Part shown: in pieces, positions 1-11,035 of the stretch
Numbering within the stretch: position 1 is the stretch's first letter
Layout: each line of letters begins with the position of its first letter
Assembly: GCF_023159225.1 (NCBI RefSeq)
Contig: NW_025958783.1
Location: forward strand, 1 to 64,000
DNA length: 64,000 nucleotides
Reading direction: 5' to 3'
From: Perognathus longimembris pacificus
Taxonomy: Eukaryota > Chordata > Mammalia > Rodentia > Heteromyidae
Program-made: the position numbers and the translations under genes
The notes under the pieces: model-generated
What the model was told of the DNA's origin: nothing
The model's input: only the letters and a program-made list of their open reading frames with translations
Databases searched by the model: none

Positions 1-2206
1 GGTTTTTATTTCTAATGAGGTCGACCAGTTGTCTATTTATTATTTTTTTTTACTACGCATCAAGCTGCGCTGCTTGTCTTGCTCCTGTGTGCTCGCGCAC
101 TCTCGCCTTCTCCAGTTATTTTTATTTTTGATTTATTTTTGATTTATTTTGTCAATTTTTTTAAAAAATACGCATCGTGCTGTGCTGTTTGTGTTTGCTT
201 GAGTGCATTCGCGCGCTCTCGCTTTCTCCACTTTACAATTTTTTTGTTATTATTTATCTATTCCTGAGAGTTTATCTTATTTTTTATTTGGTTATTTAAA
301 TGAAGTCGACCAGTTGCCTGCCCTTCCTTCCATTATCCGTCACCGAGACAAACTGAACAAAGTTCTGAGGTCAACCTTGTAAAGATAAGGATTCAGGTCT
401 GTCTGCTGTTTACATTTGCTCCTGCGCTCACTGCCCTTCTCTCCACATTTATGTGTTTGTTTGTTTGTCTATCTAATCTTTGGGTTTTTATTTCTAATGA
501 GGTCGACCAGTTGTCTATTTATTATTTTTTTTACTACGCATCAAGCTGCGCTGCTTACATTTGCTCCTGTGAGCTCGCGCACTCTCGCCTTTTCCACTGA
601 TTTTTATTTTTGATTTATTTTTGATTTATTTTGTCAATTTTTTAAAAAAATACGCATCGTGCTGTGCTGTTTGTGTTTGCTTGAGTGCATTCGCGCGCTC
701 TCGCTTTCTCCACTTTACAAATTTTTTGTTATTATTTATCTATTCCTGAGAGTTTATCTTATTTTTTATTTTTTTATTTAAATGAAGTCGACCAGTTGCC
801 TGCCCTTCCTTCCATTATCCGTCACCGAGACAAACTGAACAAAGTTCTGAGGTCGACCTTGTAAAGATACGGATTCAGGTCTGTCTGCTGTTTACCTTTG
901 CTCCTGCGCGCACTGCCCTTCTCTCCACATTTATGTGTTTGTTTGTTTGTCTATCTAATCTTTTGGGTTTTTATTTCTAATGAGGTCGACCAGTTGTCTA
1001 TTTATTATTTTTTTAACTACGCATCAAGCTGCGCTGCTTGTCTTTGCTCCTGTGTGCTCGCGCACTCTCGCCTTTTCCACTTATTTTTATTTTTGATTCA
1101 TTTTTGATTTATCTTGTCAATTTTTAAAAAAAAATACGCATCGTGCTGTGCTGTTTGTGTTTGCTTGAGTGCATTCGCGCGCTCTCGTTTCTCCACTTTA
1201 CAATTTTTTTGTTATTATTTATCTATTCCTGAGAGTTTATCTTATTTTTTATTTGTTTATTTAAATGAAGTCGACCAGTTGCCTGCCCTTCCTTCCATTA
1301 TCCGTCACCGAGACAAACTGAACAAAGTTCTGAGGTTGACCTTGTAAAGATAAGGATTCAGGTCTGTCTGCTGTTTACCTTTGCTCCTGCGCGCACTGCC
1401 CTTCTCTCCACATTTATGTGTTTGTTTGTTTGTCTATCCAATCTTTTGGGTTTTTATTTCTAATGAGGTCGACCAGTTGTCTATTTATTATTTTTTTTTA
1501 CTACGCATCAAGCTGCGCTGCTTGTCTTTGCTCCTGTGTGCTCGCGCACTCTCGCCTTCTCCAGTTATTTTTATTTTTGATTTATTTTTGATTTATTTTG
1601 TCAATTTTTTTAAAAAAATACGCATCGTGCTGTGCTGTTTGTGTTTGCTTGAGTGCATTCGCGCGCTCTCGCTTTCTCCACTTTACAATTTTTTTGTTAT
1701 TATTTATCTATTCCTGAGAGTTTATCTTATTTTTTATTTGGTTATTTAAATGAAGTCGACCAGTTGCCTGCCCTTCCTTCCATTATCCGTCACCGAGACA
1801 AACTGAACAAAGTTCTGAGGTCAACCTTGTAAAGATAAGGATTCAGGTCTGTCTGCTGTTTACATTTGCTCCTGCGCTCACTGCCCTTCTCTCCACATTT
1901 ATGTGTTTGTTTGTTTGTCTATCTAATCTTTGGGTTTTTATTTCTAATGAGGTCGACCAGTTGTCTATTTATTATTTTTTTTACTACGCATCAAGCTGCG
2001 CTGCTTACATTTGCTCCTGTGAGCTCGCGCACTCTCGCCTTTTCCACTGATTTTTATTTTTGATTTATTTTTGATTTATTTTGTCAATTTTTTAAAAAAA
2101 TACGCATCGTGCTGTGCTGTTTGTGTTTGCTTGAGTGCATTCGCGCGCTCTCGCTTTCTCCACTTTACAAATTTTTTGTTATTATTTATCTATTCCTGAG
2201 AGTTTA
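1..2206. repeat. 3-unit higher-order repeat, one full and one partial copy
   Basis: The sequence from 1 matches that from about 1449 in register, and the unit at 416 is repeated at 1866 with the same private changes: CTGCGCTCACTG, a two-T loss giving AATCTTTGGG, and CTTACATTTGCTCCTGTGAG. The offset is 1,450 bp (three units). Agreement stops near 757 and 2207, where the first copy reads TTATCTTATTTTTTATTTTT and the second TTATATTATTTTTATTTG. The unit at 898 belongs only to the first copy and carries ATACGGATTC just before it. Confidence 0.8.
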
Positions 2207-2332
2207 TATTATTTTTATTTGTTTATTTAAATGAAGTCGACCAATTGCCTGCCCTTCCTTCCATTATCCGTCACCAAGACAAACTGAACAAAGTTCTGAG
2301 GTCGACCTTGTAAAGATAAGGATTCAGGTCTG

Positions 2333-2381
2333 TCTGCTGTTTACCTTTGCTCCTGCGCGCACTGCCCTTCTCTCCACATTT
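2333..2381. repeat. Internal sub-repeat core, copy 1 of 3
   Basis: The core reads CTGCTGTTTACC, then TTTGCTCCTGCGCGCACTG, then CCTTCTCTCCACATTTA. It shares the ordered motif set GCTG..TTTGCT..G.GC...CTCTC....CCAC.TT with the cores at 2468-2532 and 2582-2647, but lacks the leading ACGCATC. It is the most diverged of the three copies. Confidence 0.6.
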
Positions 2382-2467
2382 ATGTGTTTGTTTGTTTGTC
2401 TATCTAATCTTTTGGGTTTTTATTTCTAATGAGGTCGACCAGTTGTCTATTTATTATTTTTTTTACT

Positions 2468-2532
2468 ACGCATCAAGCTGCGCTGCTTGTCTTTGCTCCT
2501 GTGTGCTCGCGCACTCTCGCCTTTTCCACTTA
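2468..2532. repeat. Internal sub-repeat core, copy 2 of 3
   Basis: It begins ACGCATCAAGCTGCGCTGCT, continues TTTGCTCCTGTGTGCTCGCG, then CACTCTCGCCTTTTCCACTTA. Side by side with the core at 2582-2647 it matches through ACGCATC, GCTG.GCTG.TTGT, TTTGCT, CGCGC, CTCTCGC and TT.TCCACTT, so the two are diverged duplicates. The SINE insertions in the array sit just after this core (TTTTCCACTTATTTTT). Confidence 0.8.
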
Positions 2533-2581
2533 TTTTTATTTTTGATTTATTTTTGATTTATTTTGTCAATTTAAAAAAAAT

Positions 2582-2647
2582 ACGCATCGTGCTGTGCTGT
2601 TTGTGTTTGCTTGAGTGCTTTCGCGCGCTCTCGCTTTCTCCACTTTA
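2582..2647. repeat. Internal sub-repeat core, copy 3 of 3
   Basis: It begins ACGCATCGTGCTGTGCTGTT, continues TGTGTTTGCTTGAGTGC, then TCGCGCGCTCTCGCTTTCTC and CACTTTA. It is a diverged duplicate of the core at 2468-2532. The spacings between TTTGCT anchors of the three cores are about 146, 117 and 219 bp, so the present unit is not three equal thirds; insertions or losses between the cores followed the duplications. Confidence 0.8.
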
Positions 2648-2779
2648 CAATTTTTTTGTTATTATTTTTCTATTCCTGAGAGTTTATCTTATTTTTTATT
2701 TGTTTATTTAAATGACGTCGACCAGTTGCCTGCCCTTCCTTCCATTATCCGTCACCGAGACAAACTGAACAAAGTTCTG

Positions 2780-2789
2780 AGGTCGACCT
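2780..2789. other. Perfect 10-bp palindrome AGGTCGACCT with SalI site
   Basis: AGGTCGACCT equals its own reverse complement and centres on GTCGAC. It is the third GTCGAC in this unit (others at 2434-2439 and 2717-2722). Most units in the window keep all three. A subset (369, 1818, 3267, 7614, 10030 and neighbours) has AGGTCAACCT, which breaks both the palindrome and the site. No function is implied by the sequence alone. Confidence 0.85.
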
Positions 2790-3199
2790 TGTAAAGATAA
2801 GGATTCAGGTCTGTCTGCTGTTTACCTTTGCTCCTGCGTGCACTGCCCTTCTCTCCACATTTATGTGTTTGTTTGTTTGTCTATCCAATCTTTTGGGTTT
2901 TTATTTCTAATGAGGTCGACCAGTTGTCTATTTATTATTTTTTTTTACTACGCATCAAGCTGCGCTGCTTGTCTTTGCTCCTGTGTGCTCCCGCACTCTC
3001 TCTTTTTCCAGTTATTTTTATTTTTGATTTATTTTTGATTTATTTTGTCAATTTTTTAAAAAAAATACGCATCGTGCTGTGCTGTTTGTGTTTGCTTGAG
3101 TGCATTCGCGCGCTCTCGCTTTCTCCACTTTACAATTTTTTTGTTATTATTTATCTATTCCTGAGAGTTTATCTTATTTTTTATTTGTTTATTTAAATG

Positions 3200-6100
3200 A
3201 AGTCGACCAGTTGCCTGCCCTTCCTTCCATTATCCGTCACCGAGACAAACTGAACAAAGTTCTGAGGTCAACCTTGTAAAGATAAGGATTCAGGTCTGTC
3301 TGCTGTTTACATTTGCTCCTGCGCTCACTGCCCTTCTCTCCACATTTATGTGTTTGTTTGTTTGTCTATCTAATCTTTTGGGTTTTTATTTCTAATGAGG
3401 TCGACCAGTTGTCTATTTATTATTTTTTTTACTACGCATCAAGCTGCGCTGCTTATCTTTGCTCCTGTGTGCACGCGCACTCTCGCCTTTTCCACTTATT
3501 TTTATTTTTGATTTATTTTTGATTTATTTTGTCAATTTTTTAAAAAAATACGCATCGTGCTGTGCTGTTTGTGTTTGCTTGAGTGCATTCGCGCGCTCTC
3601 GCTTTCTCCACTTTACAATTTTTTTGTTATTATTTATCTATTCCTGAGAGTTTATATTATTTTTTATTTGTTTATTTAAATGAAGTCGACCAGTTGCCTG
3701 CCCTTCCTTCCATTATCTGTCACCGAGAAAAACTGAACAAAGTTCTGAGGTCGACCTTGTAAAGATAAGGATTCAGGTCTGTCTGCTGTTTACCTTTGCT
3801 CCTGCCCGCACTGCCCTTCTCTCCACATTTATGTGTTTGTTGGTTTGTCTATCTAATCTTTTGGGTTTTTATTTCTAATGAGGTCGACCAGTTGTCTATT
3901 TATTATTTTTTTTTACTACGCGTCAAGCTGCGCTGCTTGTCTTTGCTCCTGTGTGCTCACGCAATCTCGCCTTTTCCACTTATTTTTATTTTTGATTTAT
4001 TTTTGATTTATTTTGTCAATTTAAAAAAAATACGCATCGTGCTGTGCTGTTTGTGTTTGCTTGAGTGCATTCGCGCGCTCTCGCTTTCTCCACTTTACAA
4101 TTTTTTTGTTATTATTTATCTATTCCTGAGAGTTTATCTTATTTTTTATTTGTTTATTTAAATGAAGTCGACCAGTTGCCTGCCCTTCCTTCCATTATCC
4201 GTCACCGAGACAAACTGAACAAAGTTCTGAGGTCGACCTTGTAAAGATAAGGATTCAGGTTTGTCTGCTGTTTACCTTTGCTCCTTCGCGCACTGCCCTT
4301 CTCTCCACATTTATGTGTTTGTTTGTTTGTCTATCTAATCTTTTGGGTTTTTTTTCTAATGAGGTCGACCAGTTGTCTATTTATTATTTTTTTTTACTAC
4401 GCATCAAGCTGCGCTGCTTGTCTTTGCTCCTGTGTGCTCGCGCACTCTCGCCTTTTCCACTTATTTTTATTTTTGATTTATTTTTGATTTATTTTGTCAA
4501 TTTAAAAAAAAATACGCATCGTGCTGTGCTGTTTGTGTTTGCTTGAGTGCATTCGCGCGCTCTCGCTTTCTCCACTTTACAATTTTTTTGTTATTATTTA
4601 TCTATTCCCGAGAGTTTATCTTATTTTTTATTTGTTTATTTAAATGAAGTCGACCAGTTGCCTGCCCTTCCTTCCATTATCCGTCACCGAGACAAACTGA
4701 ACAAAGTTCTGAGGTCGACCTTGTAAAGATACGGATTCAGGTCTGTCTGCTGTTTACCTTTGCTCCTGCGCGCACTGCCCTTCTCTCCACATTTATGTGT
4801 TTGTTTGTTTGTCTATCTAATCTTTTGGGTTTTTATTTCTAATGAGGTCGACCAGTTGTCTATTTATTATTTTTTTTACTACGCATCAAGCTGCGCAGCT
4901 TGTCTTTGCTCCTGTGTGCTCGCGCACTCTCGCCTTTTCCACATATTGTTATTTTTGATTTATTTTTGATTTATTGTGTCAATTTTTAAAAAAAAATACG
5001 CATCGTGCTGTGCTGTTTGTGTTTGCTTGAGTGCATTCGCGCGCTCTCGTTTCTCCACTTTACAATTTTTTTGTTATTATTTATCTATTCCTGAGAGTTT
5101 ATCTTATTTTTTATTTGTTTATTTAAATGAAGTCGACCAGTTGCCTGCCCTTCCTTCCATTATCCGTCACCGAGACAAACTGAACAAAGTTCTGAGGTCG
5201 ACCTTGTAAAGATAAGGATTCAGGTCTGTCTGCTGTTTACCTTTGCTCCTGCGCGCACTGCCCTTCTCTCCACATTTATGTGTTTGTTTGTTTGTCTATC
5301 CAATCTTTTGGGTTTTTATTTCTAATGAGGTCGACCAGTTGTCTATTTATTATTTTTTTTACTACGCATCAAGCTGCGCTGCTTACATTTGCTCCTGTGT
5401 GCTCGCGCACTCTCGCCTTTTCCACTTATTTTTATTTTTGATTTATTTTTGATTTATTTTGTCAATTTTTTAAAAAAATACGCATCGTGCTGTGCTGTTT
5501 GTGTTTGCTTGAGTGCATTCGCGCGCTCTCGCTTTCTCCACTTTACAAATTTTTTGTTATTATTTATCTATTCCTGAGAGTTTATATTATTTTTATTTGT
5601 TTATTTAAATGAAGTCGACCAGTTCCCTGCCCTTCCTTCCATTATCCGTCACCGAGACAAACTGAACAAAGTTCTGAGGTCGACCTTGTAAAGATACGGA
5701 TTCAGGTCTGTCTGCTGTTTACCTTTGCTCCTGCGCGCACTGCCCTTCTCTCCACATTTATGTGTTTGTTTGTTTGTCTATCTAATCTTTTGGGTTTTTA
5801 TTTCTAATGAGGTCGACCAGTTGTCCATTTATTATTTTTTTAACTACGCATCAAGCTGCGCTGCTTGTCTTTGCTCCTGTGTGCTCGCGCACTCTCGCCT
5901 TTTCCACTTATTTTTATTTTTGATTCATTTTTAATTTATTTTGTCAATTTTTAAAAAAAAATACGCATCGTGCTGTGCTGTTTGTGTTTGCTTGAGTGCA
6001 TTCGCGCGCTCTCGCTTTCTCCACTTTACAATATTTTGGATATTATTTATCTATTCCTGAGAGTTTATCTTATTTTTTATTTGTTTATTTAAATGAAGTC

Positions 6101-7549
6101 GACCAGTTGCCTGCCCTTCCTTCCATTATCCGTCACCGAGACAAACTGAACAAAGTTCTGAGGTCGACCTTGTAAAGATAAGGATTCAGGTCTGTCTGCT
6201 GTTTACCTTTGCTCCTGCGCGCACTGCCCTTCTCTCCACATTTATGTGTTTGTTTGTTTGTCTATCTAATCTTTTGGGTTTTAATTTCTAATGAGGTCGA
6301 CCAGTTGTCTATTTATTATTTTTTTTACTACGCATCAAGCTGCGTTGCTTGTCTTTGCTCCTGTGTGCTCGCGCACTCTCGCCTTTTCCACTTATTTTAT
6401 TTTTGATTTATTTTTGATTTATTTTGTCAATTTAAAAAAAAATACGCATGGTGCTGTGCTGTTTGTGTTTGCTTGAGTGCTTTCGCGCGCTCTCGCTTTT
6501 TGCACTTTACAATTTTTTTGTTATTATTTATCTATTCCTGAGAGTTTATCTTATTTTTTATTTGTTTATTTAAATGAAGTCGACCAGTTGCCTGCCCTTC
6601 CTTCCATTATCCGTCACCGAGACAAACTGAACAAAGTTCTGAGGTCGACCTTGTAAAGATAAGGATTCAGGTCTGTCTGCTGTTTACCTTTGCTCCTGCG
6701 CGCACTGCCCTTCTCTCCACATTTATGTGTTTGTTTGTTTGTCTATCCAATCTTTTGGGTTTTTATTTCTAATGAGGTCGACCAGTTGTCTATTTATTAT
6801 TTTTTTTTACTACGCATCAAGCTGCGCTGCTTGTCTTTGCTCCTGTGTGCTCGCGCACTCTCGCCTTTTCCACTTATTTTTATTTTTGATTTATTTTTGA
6901 TTTATTTTGTCAATTTTTTTTTAAAAAATACGCATCGTGCTGTGCTGTTTGTGTTTGCTTGAGTGCATTCGCGCGCTCTCGCTTTCTCCACTTTACAATT
7001 TTTTGGTTATTATTTATCTATTCCTGAGAGTTTATCTTATTTTTTATTTGTTTATTTAAATGAAGTCGACCAGTTGCCTGCCCTTCCTTCCATTATCCGT
7101 CACCGAGACAAACTGAACAAAGTTCTGAGGTCGACCTTGTAAAGATAAGGATTCAGGTCTGTCTGCTGTTTACCTTTGCTCCTGCGCTCACTGCCCTTCT
7201 CTCCACATTTATGTGTTTGTTTGTTTGTCTGTCTAATCTTTTGGGTTTTTATTTCTAATGAGGTCGACCAGTTGTCTATTTATTATTTTTTTTACTACGC
7301 ATCAAGCTGCGCTGCTTGTCTTTGCTCCTGTGTGCTCGCGCACTCTCGCCTTTTCCAATTATTTTTATTTTTGATTTATTTTTGATTTATTTTGTCAATT
7401 TTTTAAAAAAAATAAGCATCCTGCAGTGCTGTTTGTGTTTGCTTGAGTGCATTCGCGCGCTCTCGCTTTCTCCACTTTACAATTTTTTTGTTATTATTTA
7501 TCTATTCCTGAGAGTTTATCTTATTTTTTATTTGTTTATTTAAATGAAG
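3200..7549. repeat. 9-unit higher-order repeat, copy 1 (4,347 bp)
   Basis: Units 3313, 3796, 4278 and 4760 recur in order at 7660, 8143, 8626 and 9108, an offset of 4,347-4,348 bp. Shared private markers include GTGCACGCGCACTC (3470/7817), TTATCTGTCACCGAGAAAAA (3713/8060), CTCACGCAATCTCGCC (3956/8303), AGGTTTGTCTGCTG (4257/8605), CTCCTTCGCGCAC and TATTCCCGAGAG. The units at 5243, 5725, 6209, 6690 and 7176 complete the nine and occur only in this copy. Unit 5725 resembles unit 898 (TTTTTAACTACGC and TTTTGATTCA), so older exchanges reach leftward as well. Confidence 0.85.
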
Positions 7550-9240
7550 TCGACCAGTTGCCTGCCCTTCCTTCCATTATCCGTCACCGAGACAAACTGA
7601 ACAAAGTTCTGAGGTCAACCTTGTAAAGATAAGGATTCAGGTCTGTCTGCTGTTTACATTTGCTCCTGCGCTCACTGCCCTTCTCTCCACATTTATGTGT
7701 TTGTTTGTTTGTCTATCTAATCTTTTGGGTTTTTATTTCTAATGAGGTCGACCAGTTGTCTATTTATTATTTTTTTTACTACGCATCAAGCTGCGCTGCT
7801 TATCTTTGCTCCTGTGTGCACGCGCACTCTCGCCTTTTCCACTTATTTTTATTTTTGATTTATTTTTGATTTATTTTGTCAATTTTTTAAAAAAATACGC
7901 ATCGTGCTGTGCTGTTTGTGTTTGCTTGAGTGCATTCGCGCGCTCTCGCTTTCTCCACTTTACAATTTTTTTGTTATTATTTATCTATTCCTGAGAGTTT
8001 ATATTATTTTTTATTTGTTTATTTAAATGAAGTCGACCAGTTGCCTGCCCTTCCTTCCATTATCTGTCACCGAGAAAAACTGAACAAAGTTCTGAGGTCG
8101 ACCTTGTAAAGATAAGGATTCAGGTCTGTCTGCTGTTTACCTTTGCTCCTGCCCGCACTGCCCTTCTCTCCACATTTATGTGTTTGTTGGTTTGTCTATC
8201 TAATCTTTTGGGTTTTTATTTCTAATGAGGTCGACCAGTTGTCTACTTATTATTTTTTTTTACTACGCGTCAAGCTGCGCTGCTTGTCTTTGCTCCTGTG
8301 TGCTCACGCAATCTCGCCTTTTCCACTTATTTTTATTTTTGATTTATTTTTGATTTATTTTGTCAATTTAAAAAAAAATACGCATCGTGCTGTGCTGTTT
8401 GTGTTTGCTTGAGTGCATTCGCGCGCTCTCGCTTTCTCCACTTTACAATTTTTTTGTTATTATTTATCTATTCCTGAGAGTTTATCTTATTTTTTATTTG
8501 TTTATTTAAATGAAGTCGACCAGTTGCCTGCCCTTCCTTCCATTATCCGTCACCGAGACAAACTGAACAAAGTTCTGAGGTCGACCTTGTAAAGATAAGG
8601 ATTCAGGTTTGTCTGCTGTTTACCTTTGCTCCTTCGCGCACTGCCCTTCTCTCCACATTTATGTGTTTGTTTGTTTGTCTATCTAATCTTTTGGGTTTTT
8701 TTTCTAATGAGGTCGACCAGTTGTCTATTTATTATTTTTTTTTACTACGCATCAAGCTGCGCTGCTTGTCTTTGCTCCTGTGTGCTCGCGCACTCTCGCC
8801 TTTTCCACTTATTTTTATTTTTGATTTATTTTTGATTTATTTTGTCAATTTAAAAAAAAATACGCATCGTGCTGTGCTGTTTGTGTTTGCTTGAGTGCAT
8901 TCGCGCGCTCTCGCTTTCTCCACTTTACAATTTTTTTGTTATTATTTATCTATTCCCGAGAGTTTATCTTATTTTTTATTTGTTTATTTAAATGAAGTCG
9001 ACCAGTTGCCTGCCCTTCCTTCCATTATCCGTCACCGAGACAAACTGAACAAAGTTCTGAGGTCGACCTTGTAAAGATACGGATTCAGGTCTGTCTGCTG
9101 TTTACCTTTGCTCCTGCGCGCACTGCCCTTCTCTCCATATTTATGTGTTTGTTTGTTTGTCTATCTAATCTTTTGGGTTTTTATTTCTAATGAGGTCGAC
9201 CAGTTGTCTATTTATTATTTTTTTTACTACGCATCAAGCT
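7550..9240. repeat. 9-unit higher-order repeat, partial copy 2
   Basis: This segment repeats 3200-4890 almost base for base; I noticed one clear substitution (TCTACTTATT near 8243 against TCTATTTATT near 3896). Agreement breaks inside the unit at 9108, where 4760 has GCGCAGCTTGTC and CACATATTGTT but 9108 has GCGCTGCTTATC and CACTTATTTTT. Markers typical of the copy resume after it (GCTCT.GTTTCTCC at 5041 and 9391), which looks like a short conversion patch. Confidence 0.8.
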
Positions 9241-11035
9241 GCGCTGCTTATCTTTGCTCCTGTGTGCTCGCGCTCTCTCGCCTTTTCCACTTATTTTTAT
9301 TTTTGATTTATTTTTGATTTATTTTGTCAATTTTTTAAAAAAAATACGCATCGTGCTGTGCTGTTTGTGTTTGCTTGAGTGCATTCGCGCGCTCTTGTTT
9401 CTCCACTTTACAATTTTTTTGTTATTATTTATCTATTCCTGAGAGTTTATCTTATTTTTTATTTGTTTATTTAAATGAAGTCGACCAGTTGCCTGCCCTT
9501 CCTTCCATTATCCGTCACCGAGACAAACTGAACAAAGTTCTGAGGTCGACCTTGTAAAGATAAGGATTCAGGTCTGTCTGCTGTTTACCTTTGCTCCTGC
9601 GCGCACTGCCCTTCTCTCCACATTTATGTGTTTGTTTGTTTGTCTATCCAATCTTTTGGGTTTTTATTTCTAATGAGGTCGACCAGTTGTCTATTTATTA
9701 TTTTTTTTTACTACGCATCAAGCTGCGCTGCTTGTCTTTGCTCCTGTGTGCTCGCGCACTTTCGCCTTTTCCAGTTATTTTTATTTTTGATTTATTTTTG
9801 ATTTATTTTGTCAATTTTTTTTAAAAAATACGCATCGTGCTGTGCTGTTTGTGTTTGCTTGAGTGCATTCGCGCGCTCTCTCTTTCTCCACTTTACAATT
9901 TTTTTGTTATTATTTATCTATTCCTGAGAGTTTATCTTATTTTTTTTTTGGTTATTTAAATGAAGTCGACCAGTTGCCTGCCCTTCCTTCCATTATCCGT
10001 CACCGAGACAAACTGAACAAAGTTCTGAGGTCAACCTTGTAAAGATAAGGATTCAGGTCTGTCTGCTGTTTACATTTGCTCCTGCGCTCACTGCCCTTCT
10101 CTCCACATTTATGTGTTTGTTTGTTTGTCTATCTAATCTTTTGGGTTTTTATTTCTAATGAGGTCGACCAGTTGTCTATTTATTATTTTTTTTACTACGC
10201 ATCAAGCTGCGCAGCTTGTCTTTGCTCCTGTGTGCTCGCGCACTCTCGCCTTTTCCACATATTGTTATTTTTGATTTATTTTTGATTTATTTTGTCAATA
10301 TAAAAAAATACGCATCGTGCTGTGCTGTTTGTGTTTGCTTGAGTGCATTCGCGTGCTCTCGCTTTCTCCACTTTACAATTTTTTTGTTATCATTTATCTA
10401 TTCCTAAGAGTTTATCTTATTTTTTATTTGTTTATTTAAATGAAGTCGACCAGTTGCCTGCCCTTCCTTCCATTATCCGTCACCGAGTCAAACTGAACAA
10501 AGTTCTGAGGTCGACCTTGTAAAGATAAGGATTCAGGTCTGTCTGCTGTTTACCTTTGCTCCTGCGCACACTGCCCATCTCTCCACATTTATGTGTTTCT
10601 TGGTTTGTCTATCTAATCTTTTGGGTTTTTATTTCTAATGAGGTCGACCAGTTGTCTATTTATTTTTTTTTTACTATGCATCAAGCTGCGCTGCTTGTCT
10701 TTGCTCCTGTGTGCTCGCACACTCTCGCCTTTTCCACTTATTTTTATTTTTGATTTATTTTTGATTTATTTTGTCAATTTTAAAAAAAATACGCATCGTG
10801 CTGTGCTGTTGTGTTTGCTTGAGTGCATTCGCGCGCTCTCGCTTTCTCCACTTTACAATTTTTTTGTTATTATTTATCTATTCCTGAGAGTTTATCTTAT
10901 TTTTTATTTGTTTATTTAAATGAAGTCGACCAGTTGCCTGCCCTTCCTTCCATTATCCCTCACCGAGACAAACTGAAGAAAGTTCTGAGGTCGTCCTTGT
11001 AAAGATAAGGATTCAGGTCTGTCTGCTGTTTACCT
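9241..11035. repeat. Mosaic satellite monomers left of the SINE block
   Basis: Units begin at 9591, 10076 and 10556. The tail of 9591 has TTTTTTTTTGGTTATTTAAA, shared only with the tail of unit 38709 (near 39058). Unit 10076 joins a front half with CTGCGCTCACTG to a back half with CACATATTGTTATT and CAATATAAAAAAATACGC; in the 39-kb region those two sets of markers lie in successive units (39191 and 39674). Unit 10556 has CACTGCCCATCTCTCC, a variant otherwise found at 42319 and 42799. Confidence 0.75.

Larger units (their letters stand above)
2347..2827. repeat. Representative 481-bp satellite monomer
   Basis: This unit is used as the reference for internal anatomy. In order it holds: a CpG-bearing core (near 2333-2381); a GTTT-rich stretch TGTTTGTTTGTTTG; GTCGAC at 2434-2439; a T-tract; a second core (2468-2532); a direct repeat of TGATTTATTTTT; a T-tract/A-tract junction whose length varies most between units; a third core (2582-2647); GTCGAC at 2717-2722; a low-complexity-free segment with TTCCATTATCCGTCACC; and GTCGAC at 2782-2787. 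I counted about 19 CpG in this one unit, concentrated in the three cores. The segment from about 2717 to 2820 has no counterpart elsewhere in the unit and is the most conserved part across the window. Confidence 0.9.
2207..3199. repeat. Satellite monomers between HOR blocks
   Basis: This stretch holds ordinary units starting at 2347 and 2828 with the tail of the previous one. The unit at 2828 has the TATCCAATC variant also seen at 1381, 5243, 6690 and 9591, and private changes CTCCCGCACTCTCTCTTTTT. There is no gene and no insertion. Confidence 0.9.

Noticed and set aside
363..378. Nuclear-receptor-like half site AGGTCA in the AGGTCAACCT variant
   Set aside because: It is a single-base variant of the common AGGTCGACCT palindrome, six bases long, and lacks a properly spaced partner. 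Chance is a sufficient explanation.
416..613. Recurring short open frames (about 60-150 codons) with Cys-, Leu- and Phe-rich translations in nearly every unit
   Set aside because: They start mostly at TTG, occur in two or three overlapping frames of the same unit, change frame with every tract-length change and show no domain. They are what a T-rich repeat without nearby stops would give, not a protein family.
2383..2400. GTTT microsatellite
   Set aside because: Only about three tandem GTTT units are present, and the length is almost constant; the main alternative is a single-base change (GTTTGTTGGTTT).
2582..2647. CENP-B box
   Set aside because: I looked for TTCG....A..CGGG on both strands. 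ATTCGCGCGCTCTCG begins like one, but the required A and CGGG are missing, and I saw no match elsewhere in the unit.
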